Source: Cyanobacteria bacterium T3Sed10_376R1m
GTDB lineage: Bacteria > Cyanobacteriota > Cyanobacteriia > Cyanobacteriales > Cyanobacteriaceae
Reading direction: 5' to 3'
Assembly: GCA_003566215.1 (NCBI GenBank)
Contig: PXEJ01000320.1
Span: 1-7,616 of the forward strand
DNA length: 7,616 bases
Position 1 is the first letter of the stretch. Each line of letters starts with the position of its first letter. The translations under genes were made by a program, and so were the position numbers. The notes beneath the pieces are model-generated. The model made no database searches. It worked only from the letters and a program-made list of their open reading frames with translations, and had not been told where the DNA came from. Positions 1 through 5,870 of this stretch are shown here, piece by piece.

Positions 1-656
1 AAAATATCTCCGTTGGCAATTACAGGTATAGTTAATTTTTCTTTTACTTTAGCAATGAAATCCCATCTAGCACTACCAGTATAACCTTGATCCCGGGTCC
101 GTCCATGGATTGTAATCATATCCGCTCCAGCATCCTCCATCCGTTGGGCAAAATCGAGAATGTTAATATCCTCATCACTCCAGCCTAAACGGGTTTTGAC
201 TGTTACTGGTACATCTACAGCTTGTTTGACTCCTTGGACAAGGGCGATCGCAACTTCGGGTTGTTTTAGTAACTTTGAACCACCACCCCTTTTTGTGATC
301 TTATTGACAGGACAACCCATGTTAATATCAATGGTTTTTGCCCCCTCATTAACCGCCTTTTGTGCCGCTTGTGCCATAAAATCAGGACGACAGTCGAACA
401 GTTGTATGCTAATAGGTTGTTCCCCCGGATCAATTTCCATTAATCTTGGCAACTGTTTCATATGCTGTAGCTCTGTGGCATTAACCATTTCGGTATAAGT
501 CATCGACTCAGGGGCATAACGTCTAACTAAACGGCGAAAAACTAAATCTGTAACCCCCGACAAAGGAGACTGTAAAACACGACTATTAACTACTACCGAA
601 CCAATATTTAAAGGTGTAGCCAGTTTATCAGCCAAAGAAGAAGATATTGCTCTCAT
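1..656 (-). CDS. dusB: tRNA-dihydrouridine synthase, DusB-like (3' part outside window)
   Basis: This flavoenzyme reduces specific uridines in tRNA to dihydrouridine with NAD(P)H in the cytoplasm. Reading leftward from the ATG at 656-654, 218 codons are visible. The frame is open to the window edge, so roughly the last third is missing. The N-terminus has the TIM-barrel FMN-binding start, SPLSGVTD at residues 30-37, matching the family's APMAGVTD. The signature INMGCPVNKITKRGGGS spans about 111-127, with catalytic Cys115. The K-T-R motif (K154) and the IHGRT motif (H184) follow; both belong to the active site/FMN phosphate region in Dus enzymes. The CPVNKI form fits DusB/NifR3 better than DusA or DusC, which is family knowledge rather than a test. 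No strong Shine-Dalgarno precedes the start. The gene is divergent from ndhO and shows no visible defect. One HIP1 site lies inside it at 244-251. Confidence 0.93.
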   Translation of the reverse strand, partial: MRAISSSLADKLATPLNIGSVVVNSRVLQSPLSGVTDLVFRRLVRRYAPESMTYTEMVNATELQHMKQLPRLMEIDPGEQPISIQLFDCRPDFMAQAAQKAVNEGAKTIDINMGCPVNKITKRGGGSKLLKQPEVAIALVQGVKQAVDVPVTVKTRLGWSDEDINILDFAQRMEDAGADMITIHGRTRDQGYTGSARWDFIAKVKEKLTIPVIANGDI

Positions 657-798
657 ATAGCTTTATTAAATAATTTTGCCCCGATTTTTATTAAAACACT
701 TTTTTTTCAACTCCTATATATTCCCACAACTTTCTTGGTATAGTTAAAAGGTGTTGTTGATAAACAAAAATAGAATAAGCTACAAACAAAAACAAACT

Positions 799-1017
799 AT
801 GGTCAGCAAACTAAAAAAAGGATCTTTTGTCAGAGCGATTAAAGAAAAACTAGAAAATAGTTTAGAAGCAAAAGCAAGTGATAGTCGTTTTCCTAGCTAT
901 ATTTTTGAGAGCAAAGGAGAAATCTTGGATTTAAACGATGAATATGCCCTTGTAAAATTTTATACCCCTACCCCTAGTATCTGGTTTCGCCTTGATCATT
1001 TAGAAGTAGTAGAATAA
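799..1017 (+). CDS. ndhO: NAD(P)H-quinone oxidoreductase subunit O (NdhO)
   Basis: NdhO is a small peripheral subunit of the cyanobacterial/plastid NDH-1 complex on the thylakoid membrane, which works in cyclic electron flow, respiration and CO2 uptake. It is specific to oxygenic phototrophs. The 72-residue product is basic at its N-terminus (MVSKLKKGSFVRAI) and then has an SH3-like beta region: SRFPSYIF, GEILDLNDEYALVKF, and TPTPSIWFRLDHLEVVE at the end. I recognise this pattern as NdhO. The frame is open upstream to a GTG at 751. I chose the ATG at 799 because it gives the family's usual length of about 70 residues and starts at the conserved MVSKLKKG. The extra 16 codons are A/T-rich and look like untranslated leader. 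The gene begins a same-strand cluster with mdh 11 bp downstream, so co-transcription is likely. Confidence 0.92.
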   Translation: MVSKLKKGSFVRAIKEKLENSLEAKASDSRFPSYIFESKGEILDLNDEYALVKFYTPTPSIWFRLDHLEVVE

Positions 1018-1028
1018 AACATCAGATC

Positions 1029-1994
1029 ATGGAATCTATTTATTTATCTTCTTGTAATAGACTAGCAAAGGTAACTATCATCGGAGCGGGGAATGTTGGA
1101 CGCACATTAGCACAAAGATTGATTGAACGTAATATAGCTGATGTGTGCCTCCTTGATATTGTAGAAGGATTACCCCAAGGGATTGCCCTAGACTTGACCG
1201 AAGCCCAAGGGCTAGAATCTCACCATTGTGAAATAATGGGAACAAATCATTATCAAGATACAGAAAACTCCGATATAGTTGTTTTAACCGCTGGGGTAGC
1301 TCGAAAACCGGGCATGAGTCGGGATGATTTGTTGAAAATTAATGCAAAAATTGTTACCGAGGCGACTCAAAAATCTTTGCAATATTCCCCCAATGCCATT
1401 TATTTGGTGGTAACAAATCCTTTGGATGTAATGACTTATTTGGTATGGAAGACTAGCACTTTACCAAAGAATAAGGTAATGGGTATGGCTGGAGTTTTAG
1501 ATTCTGCCCGTTTACAAACTTTTATTGCTTGGCAGTTAGGGGTTTCTATTCATGATGTACAAGGGATGGTATTGGGGGGCCATGGTGATTTGATGTTACC
1601 TATTCCCCGATATTGTACGGTGAGTGGTATTCCTATTACGGAGTTAATGGATGCCCAAACCATTGAGAGTTTGGTTCAACGTACTAGGGATGGCGGTGCG
1701 GAGGTGGTGCGTTTGTTAAAAACTGGCAGTGCTTATTATGCCCCGGCTTCTTCGGCTTGTTATATGATTGAATCTATTTTGTTTAATCAGTCTCGGCTAT
1801 TGACGGCGGCCGCATATTTGGATGGGGAATATGGTTTAAATGATATTTTCTTGGGTGTGCCTTGTCGTTTGGGTAGTGATGGAATTGAAAAAATTGTGGA
1901 ATTGGGTTTGACGGAGGCTGAAAAAGCTATTTTACATAGTTCTGGGGATTCAGTTCGTGATAGTGTTGAGGTAGCTTTAAATTTTTTAAAATGA
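1029..1994 (+). CDS. mdh: malate dehydrogenase (LDH-like type)
   Basis: This enzyme catalyses NAD-dependent interconversion of malate and oxaloacetate in the cytosol. The 321-residue product has the Rossmann motif GAGNVG at 19-24. Asp43 at the end of the second strand favours NAD over NADP. The substrate loop ARKPGMSR has Arg92 and Arg98. Arg rather than Gln at position 92 is the classic marker of malate rather than lactate specificity in this superfamily. Asn130 (VTNPLDV), the Asp158/Arg161 pair (GVLDSARL) and catalytic His185 (GGHGD) are all present. The length is normal for the tetrameric LDH-like MDH group. The N-terminus carries about 12 residues before the core (AKVTIIG), slightly more than usual, and there is no obvious Shine-Dalgarno before the ATG, so the exact start is less certain than the identity. 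The stop codon overlaps the next gene's ATG by four bases, pointing to translational coupling. Confidence 0.93.
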   Translation: MESIYLSSCNRLAKVTIIGAGNVGRTLAQRLIERNIADVCLLDIVEGLPQGIALDLTEAQGLESHHCEIMGTNHYQDTENSDIVVLTAGVARKPGMSRDDLLKINAKIVTEATQKSLQYSPNAIYLVVTNPLDVMTYLVWKTSTLPKNKVMGMAGVLDSARLQTFIAWQLGVSIHDVQGMVLGGHGDLMLPIPRYCTVSGIPITELMDAQTIESLVQRTRDGGAEVVRLLKTGSAYYAPASSACYMIESILFNQSRLLTAAAYLDGEYGLNDIFLGVPCRLGSDGIEKIVELGLTEAEKAILHSSGDSVRDSVEVALNFLK

Positions 1995-2524
1995 TTGATA
2001 GAGAAATAAATCGTCCTACATGGGATGAGTATTTTATGTTGATGGCAAAGTTGGCGGCTACTCGCTCAACTTGTTTGGCTTTTCCTGTGGGGGCGGTAAT
2101 TGTCAAAAATCGTCAGGTGTTGGCTACGGGTTATAATGGCTCTCCTGCTGGTTCAATTCATTGTACGGCTCAAGGTTTTTGTTATGAAGGGTTAAGTAGT
2201 TGTGATGCTAGTAAGGATTTACCTTCTAGGGCTGTTCATGCTGAAGCTAATGCGATCGCCCTTTGTTCCCGTCATGGTATTGCAACGGAGGGTGCAACGA
2301 TTTATGTGACTCTTGAACCCTGTATTTCCTGTCTTAAGTTAATTATTTCTGCTGGTATTAAGGAAGTTTATTATGAAACTCATTTTAATACGGGTGATAA
2401 GGTGACGGTGAGGGATTATTATGTGCAAGATAAGTTGGTAAATCTATATCAAATGTCAATTCGAGATTCTGTTTCTTTTAATGCTAGTGAATTTTTGGTT
2501 AAACCTGTGTCTCAAAAATTATAG
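1991..2524 (+). CDS. dCMP deaminase family protein (zinc-dependent cytidine/deoxycytidylate deaminase)
   Basis: This is a predicted zinc hydrolase that deaminates a cytosine nucleotide, most likely dCMP to dUMP, feeding thymidylate synthesis. The 177-residue product has the catalytic motif HAEANA with zinc ligand His83 and proton-shuttle Glu85. The second zinc motif is LEPCISC with Cys111 and Cys114. The GYNGSPAG stretch (47-54) before an HC pair (57-58) is typical of dCMP deaminases and ComEB-like proteins rather than of cytidine or tRNA-adenosine deaminases. The family often reads RSTCxRRxVGAV near residue 25. Here it is RSTCLAFPVGAV, so the two arginines are replaced, and substrate preference could differ from the model enzymes. 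The start overlaps the mdh stop (ATGA), so translation is probably coupled. One HIP1 site lies at 2252-2259. Substrate is inferred from family only. Confidence 0.85.
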   Translation: MIDREINRPTWDEYFMLMAKLAATRSTCLAFPVGAVIVKNRQVLATGYNGSPAGSIHCTAQGFCYEGLSSCDASKDLPSRAVHAEANAIALCSRHGIATEGATIYVTLEPCISCLKLIISAGIKEVYYETHFNTGDKVTVRDYYVQDKLVNLYQMSIRDSVSFNASEFLVKPVSQKL

Positions 2525-2723
2525 TTAAACTGGGATTGGCTTATATAGTTAGAGTGTCTTTTTCACAAAATACTAAGGGAAATATGTGACAGTTAAAATT
2601 GTTGCATAAACCGTAAGGAAAAGTAAAAAGGAATGTTTATGATGTGAATAGGAAGCTAAATAAGGTTTATTATTAATTTACTTCTTGTATTGAAAAACAC
2701 TTTATATACTACTTTTTATTACT

Positions 2724-4631
2724 ATGAATAATACTAATTCTGCAAAATATTTAAATTTAAAATCCCTTGCTCAAATGTGGGATTTAATCACTCCTCAATA
2801 TGCGGATACTTTGGCTTTATATGATCCCCATAGTAACCCAGAGGTTAAACTTACCTATAGTCAACTATATAATAGTATTAAACAATGTGCGATCGCCCTT
2901 CAAACCATCGGCATCGAATCGGGGAATAAACTATCTTTGTTTGCTGATAATAGCCCCCGTTGGTTAATTGCAGATCAAGGTATAATCATGGCAGGGGCAG
3001 TGGATGCTGTCAGGTCATCCCAAGCAGAAAAACAGGAATTACTTTATATCCTAGAAGATAGTGACAGCGTTGCCTTGATTGTCCAAGATTTAGCTACCCT
3101 CAACAAACTATTTCCTGAATTAAACCAATTTCCCCTCAAAGCAATAATTTTACTCTCCGATGAAGATGTACCCTCATTAGACATCCCTATCTATAACTTT
3201 ACTCAGTTAATGGCATTAGGTACGGATAAAAATCTATCCCCCGTGGCTAGGGAAATTGATGATTTACTAACCCTCATCTATACATCAGGCACTACGGGCA
3301 AACCAAAAGGGGTAATGTTAACCCATAAAAACCTATTGCACCAAATACGCAACCTCGAGTGTATCATCCAACCAACTAAGGGCGATCGCATTTTAACCAT
3401 TCTACCCAGTTGGCACTCCTACGAAAGAGCCGCCGAATACTTCTTGCTTTCTAAAGGCACAACTCAAATTTACACTAGCATTCGCTACTTCAAACAAGAC
3501 TTAAAAGAACAAAAACCCCATTATATGATTGGTGTACCCCGTTTATGGGAATCAATTTATGAGGGAGTACAAAAAACCTTCCGAGACAGTGGCAAACAGA
3601 AATTAGTCAACTTCTTTTTAGGAGTATCTCAACAATATTTAGATGGTAAACGTAACCAACAAGGTTTAACTTTAGATAACCTTAACCCTAGTACCACAGA
3701 TAAAATCGTTAATACAATCAAAGTCATTGTTTATTACCCCCTACATTGGGTTGGAGATAAATTAGTCTATAAAAAAGTTAGAGAAGGAGTTGGGGGTAGT
3801 ATTAAAGCATGGGTTAGTGGTGGTGGCTCCCTTGCCAAACACATTGATAACTTCTTTCAAATTGTCAATATTCCCCTATTAGTAGGCTACGGTTTAACGG
3901 AAACTTCCCCCGTTACCAATGCTAGACGCATGAATCGTAATATTGTTGGTGCATCAGGGCAACCTCTCCCCGAAACAGAAATTATGATTGTCCATCCCGA
4001 AACTAAAGAACTTTTACCCCAAGGAGAAAAAGGATTAGTTTTTATTCGAGGCACCCAAGTAATGCAAGGTTACTATAAAAAACCTGAAGCCACCGCCAAG
4101 GCTATTAATGAGGATGGTTGGTTTGATAGCGGAGACTTAGGTTATGTCACCCCCCAAAATGATTTAGTTATCACAGGCAGGGCAAAGGATACCATCGTTT
4201 TAAGTAACGGCGAAAATATTGAACCTCAACCTTTAGAGGACGCTTGTTTGCGTAGTGCTTACATTGACCAAATTATGTTGGTAGGACAAGATCAAAAATA
4301 CTTAGGAGCATTAATTGTTCCTAACCTTGACGCTTTAAAATCATGGGCGCAACAACATAATGTTACTTTAAATATTCCTGAAATTAACGCCCCTAGAGAA
4401 GAAGTAGAAAAGAGTAGCCTTTATTCTAAAGAAGTTATGAAGCTCTTTAAAGATGAGTTAAACCGTCAGGTTAAAAATAGACCGGGGTATCGTCCCGATG
4501 ACCGTATTGGAGCTTTTCAATTGATTTTAGAACCTTTTTCTGCAGCTAATGGTATGCTAACTCAAACCTTAAAAATGAAGCGCCCTGTCGTAACGAGCCA
4601 TTATCAAGATATGATAAACGGGATGTTTTAA
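2724..4631 (+). CDS. aas: long-chain acyl-ACP/acyl-CoA synthetase (AMP-binding, Aas type)
   Basis: This is an ANL-superfamily adenylating enzyme that activates free fatty acids with ATP. In cyanobacteria the single long-chain homologue is the acyl-ACP synthetase (Aas), which recycles fatty acids released from membrane lipids, so acyl-ACP is the likelier product. The 635-residue protein has the P-loop YTSGTTGKPKG at 186-196, GYGLTETSP at 388-396 (adenine/ATP contacts), GWFDSGDLGY at 465-474 with ribose-binding Asp471, and the hinge region TGRAKDTIVLSNGENIEP around 484-501 with Arg486. The C-terminus has KMKRPVV with the expected late catalytic-type lysine. The length and the long insertion (about residues 260-380) are normal for the bacterial FadD15/Aas group. 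The gene looks intact. It stands 199 bp after the deaminase gene, so it probably has its own promoter, and 21 bp before the ylqD-like gene. HIP1 sites lie at 2889-2896 and 3382-3389. Confidence 0.9.
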   Translation: MNNTNSAKYLNLKSLAQMWDLITPQYADTLALYDPHSNPEVKLTYSQLYNSIKQCAIALQTIGIESGNKLSLFADNSPRWLIADQGIIMAGAVDAVRSSQAEKQELLYILEDSDSVALIVQDLATLNKLFPELNQFPLKAIILLSDEDVPSLDIPIYNFTQLMALGTDKNLSPVAREIDDLLTLIYTSGTTGKPKGVMLTHKNLLHQIRNLECIIQPTKGDRILTILPSWHSYERAAEYFLLSKGTTQIYTSIRYFKQDLKEQKPHYMIGVPRLWESIYEGVQKTFRDSGKQKLVNFFLGVSQQYLDGKRNQQGLTLDNLNPSTTDKIVNTIKVIVYYPLHWVGDKLVYKKVREGVGGSIKAWVSGGGSLAKHIDNFFQIVNIPLLVGYGLTETSPVTNARRMNRNIVGASGQPLPETEIMIVHPETKELLPQGEKGLVFIRGTQVMQGYYKKPEATAKAINEDGWFDSGDLGYVTPQNDLVITGRAKDTIVLSNGENIEPQPLEDACLRSAYIDQIMLVGQDQKYLGALIVPNLDALKSWAQQHNVTLNIPEINAPREEVEKSSLYSKEVMKLFKDELNRQVKNRPGYRPDDRIGAFQLILEPFSAANGMLTQTLKMKRPVVTSHYQDMINGMF

Positions 4632-4652
4632 AGAAAATTTTAACTAATTATT

Positions 4653-5096
4653 ATGCAATTAAATCTTAATACCTCTGGATTGGTTCTTAAGCGCCCTGTT
4701 AATGTCAAGGTAATCGTTACTCCTGCATGGCAAGAAGAAGCCCAAAAACAATTGCAAAATCAAGTTAATAATGTTGATCAACAATTATTACAGCTTGATC
4801 AACAGGGGCAACGTGCGATCGCAGAAATTCAAAAACAGGGCAGTCTTCAAGCCAATCAACAAATTGAAAATATTCAACAACAGGTTAATCAGAAAAAAAA
4901 CGAACTTTTACAAAACAAAAATCAAATGCTACAACAAATGCAACAAGTTCAATTATTAGAACTAGGGCAAGAAGTAGTACAAGCGCAAATGGAAAGCTTT
5001 TTTGAAGTAAAAGAAGGAGACAATTTAGTGGAAAAACTAAACATTGAAGTAGTCTTGAGAGACGGAGTAATTGAGGAAATTAGAGGAAAAATTTAA
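4653..5096 (+). CDS. YlqD family coiled-coil protein
   Basis: The product is a 147-residue soluble protein of unknown function. It has three parts: a short beta-like N-terminus with LVLKRPVNVKVIVTPAW (about 10-26), a long glutamine-rich helix predicted to form a coiled coil (about 27-112), and a C-terminal beta-like module, FFEVKEGDNLVEKLNIEVVLRDGVIEEIRGKI (about 116-147). Glutamine makes up 31 of the 147 residues. This order and the C-terminal EVKEGDNL...RDGVIEEIRG pattern match the YlqD family, found in Firmicutes and widely in cyanobacteria, whose role is not established to my knowledge. There is no signal peptide or membrane segment. It follows the acyl synthetase gene by 21 bp with no terminator between, so co-transcription is likely. 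One HIP1 site lies at 4815-4822 in the coiled-coil part. Confidence 0.8.
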   Translation: MQLNLNTSGLVLKRPVNVKVIVTPAWQEEAQKQLQNQVNNVDQQLLQLDQQGQRAIAEIQKQGSLQANQQIENIQQQVNQKKNELLQNKNQMLQQMQQVQLLELGQEVVQAQMESFFEVKEGDNLVEKLNIEVVLRDGVIEEIRGKI

Positions 5097-5104
5097 TCAT
5101 CTGT

Positions 5105-5110
5105 TACAAT
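5105..5110 (+). promoter_or_regulatory. possible extended -10 promoter for the 95-codon gene
   Basis: TACAAT is preceded by TGT, giving the extended -10 form TGnTAnAAT, and lies 8 bp after the ylqD-like stop codon. No -35 hexamer sits at 16-18 bp, which extended -10 promoters can lack. Transcription would begin near 5117 and leave a leader of about 33 nt. The next gene could instead be read through from upstream. Confidence 0.35.
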
Positions 5111-5131
5111 ATTCGTGAAACCACAAACAAT

Positions 5132-5136
5132 AGGAG
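5132..5136 (+). promoter_or_regulatory. Shine-Dalgarno site of the 95-codon gene
   Basis: AGGAG lies 13 nt before the ATG at 5150. The spacing is longer than the usual 5-9 nt, but it is the clearest Shine-Dalgarno sequence in the window and supports this start. Confidence 0.5.
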
Positions 5137-5149
5137 TATCTCTTAAATT

Positions 5150-5437
5150 ATGGCAGATAGAGAAACAAAACAAGGTCAAATGGAAAGCACCCTTAAAGAA
5201 TGGGGCGCAAAAATTGACGAATTAAAAGCTAAAACCGACGAAGTTGGTGATGATGCAAAAGCAGATATTCAAACAAAAATAGAATATCTAGAAAGTAAAA
5301 AAGCAGAGATGCAGTCTAACTTGGATAAACTAAAAGCCTCTAGTGATGATGCTTGGGAAAGTGTCGTTTCTGGTTTTCAAGGTGCATGGGCAGAATTAGG
5401 TAATGCTTTTGAAGAAGCAGCATCCAAGTTTAAATAA
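5150..5437 (+). CDS. small charged helical protein, function unknown
   Basis: The 95-residue product is almost entirely predicted helix. Residues 5-70 are rich in Lys, Asp, Glu and Ala with regular hydrophobic spacing (LKEWGAKIDELKAK, IEYLESKKAEMQSNLDKLK), as in coiled coils or apolipoprotein-like amphipathic helices. The C-terminal third (AWESVVSGFQGAWAELGNAFEEAASKF) is a second amphipathic helix with two tryptophans. There is no signal peptide, membrane span or cysteine. Similar short coiled-coil proteins are often annotated as hypothetical in cyanobacteria, and I cannot assign a function. It lies 53 bp after the ylqD-like gene and just before a strong terminator, so it is the last gene of this transcription block. 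Membrane-surface binding is possible from the amphipathic pattern but is inference. Confidence 0.82.
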   Translation: MADRETKQGQMESTLKEWGAKIDELKAKTDEVGDDAKADIQTKIEYLESKKAEMQSNLDKLKASSDDAWESVVSGFQGAWAELGNAFEEAASKFK

Positions 5438-5490
5438 TCTTTGATAAATTTAGTTATTGTCTAACACACATAGCAATTATTAAATTTTGA

Positions 5491-5520
5491 GGGTGGAACA
5501 TAAATTCCACCCTGTTTTCT
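5491..5520 (+). terminator. intrinsic terminator
   Basis: GGGTGGAA (5491-5498) pairs perfectly with TTCCACCC (5505-5512) around a 6-nt loop, and is followed by TGTTTTCT. The stem is 54 nt after the stop of the 95-codon gene. The minus strand after the stem is CAAAATTT, which is not a proper U tract, so termination is mainly rightward. Confidence 0.85.
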
Positions 5521-5784
5521 CTCTACCTCCATTAAGCAAAAATTAAGGTTTGCAAAATAACTAAAAAGCTATAAATATCAAGAGTTAAGACATACTATCG
5601 CCATCACAAAATAAAACTTTTTTTACAAAAAACTAGCAAAAAAAAAACAAAGTCACAAATACTACAGTAAAATTGTAAAATTCATAATTGTCCATTATCC
5701 ATTATCAATTCTCCTCACCAAAACACTTTTTGATCACACCCTACATAGAATAAGAGCAAAAACTTGTTGTAAATAAAGCATTTT
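5521..5784. other. A/T-rich intergenic stretch with no gene
   Basis: No credible coding frame or RNA gene is seen here. It contains A runs around 5613-5650, a short heptamer repeat listed separately, and a TAGAAT hexamer at 5746-5751 without a -35 box at a suitable distance. It forms most of the gap between the terminator and the promoter of the FHA/GGDEF-like gene. Confidence 0.6.
5686..5710. repeat. short heptamer repeat flanked by AATTG/CAATT
   Basis: TCCATTA occurs twice in tandem (5691-5697 and 5698-5704), and the pair is bounded by AATTG (5686-5690) and its inverse CAATT (5706-5710). Short tandem heptamers of this type are common between cyanobacterial genes (the STRR class), so this is probably a minimal copy. 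Two units alone are weak evidence. Confidence 0.45.
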
Positions 5785-5813
5785 TTGAGCAAAGCTTAAT
5801 TATCAACTATAAT
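5785..5813 (+). promoter_or_regulatory. sigma70-type promoter of the FHA-PAS-GGDEF-like gene
   Basis: TTGAGC (5785-5790) and a consensus TATAAT (5808-5813) are separated by exactly 17 bp, the optimal spacing. Transcription would start near 5820, giving a leader of about 50 nt before the ATG at 5871. This is the best promoter match I see in the window. Confidence 0.65.
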
Positions 5814-5822
5814 TATTAGTTG
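5804..5822. promoter_or_regulatory. inverted repeat over the -10 box (possible operator)
   Basis: CAACTA (5804-5809) is the exact inverse of TAGTTG (5817-5822), with a 7-nt centre. The repeat overlaps the TATAAT box and the predicted start point, a position where a bound dimeric repressor would block transcription. No U tract follows, so it is not a terminator. In such A/T-rich DNA a 6-bp repeat can be chance. Confidence 0.3.
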
Positions 5823-5853
5823 TTACGCCATCTTTCTTTAAAATATCATCGGC

Positions 5854-5859
5854 AAAGGA
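5854..5859 (+). promoter_or_regulatory. ribosome binding site of the FHA-PAS-GGDEF-like gene
   Basis: AAAGGA stands 11 nt before the ATG at 5871 and supports that start. Confidence 0.5.
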
Positions 5860-5870
5860 TAGAGAATTAA

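Noticed and set aside
160..498. 112-codon open frame on the plus strand
   Set aside because: It lies antisense within the dusB reading frame, whose protein has full family motifs. The plus-strand product matches nothing I recognise.
693..704. AAAACACTTTTT, also found at 5720-5731 and 5928-5939
   Set aside because: Three copies of an A/T-dominated 12-mer, one of them inside coding sequence, are compatible with chance in such A/T-rich DNA.
735..776. TTGGTA, TATAGT and TAGAAT hexamers before ndhO
   Set aside because: No pair has acceptable 16-18 bp spacing with good matches, so no promoter could be fixed.
751..798. Upstream GTG start extending NdhO by 16 residues
   Set aside because: The extension is A/T-rich and would exceed the usual NdhO length. 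The ATG at 799 begins at the conserved N-terminus.
2685..2710. TTGTAT and TATACT as a promoter for aas
   Set aside because: The spacing is only 14 bp and the leader would be about 7 nt, so the match is too weak to list, although some promoter in 2525-2723 is likely.
2525..2723. Search for a riboswitch or terminator between the deaminase and aas genes
   Set aside because: No stable G/C stem or T-tract hairpin was found.
4771..4959. 62-codon frame inside the ylqD-like gene
   Set aside because: It is a different frame of the coiled-coil coding sequence, has low-complexity content and no ribosome site.
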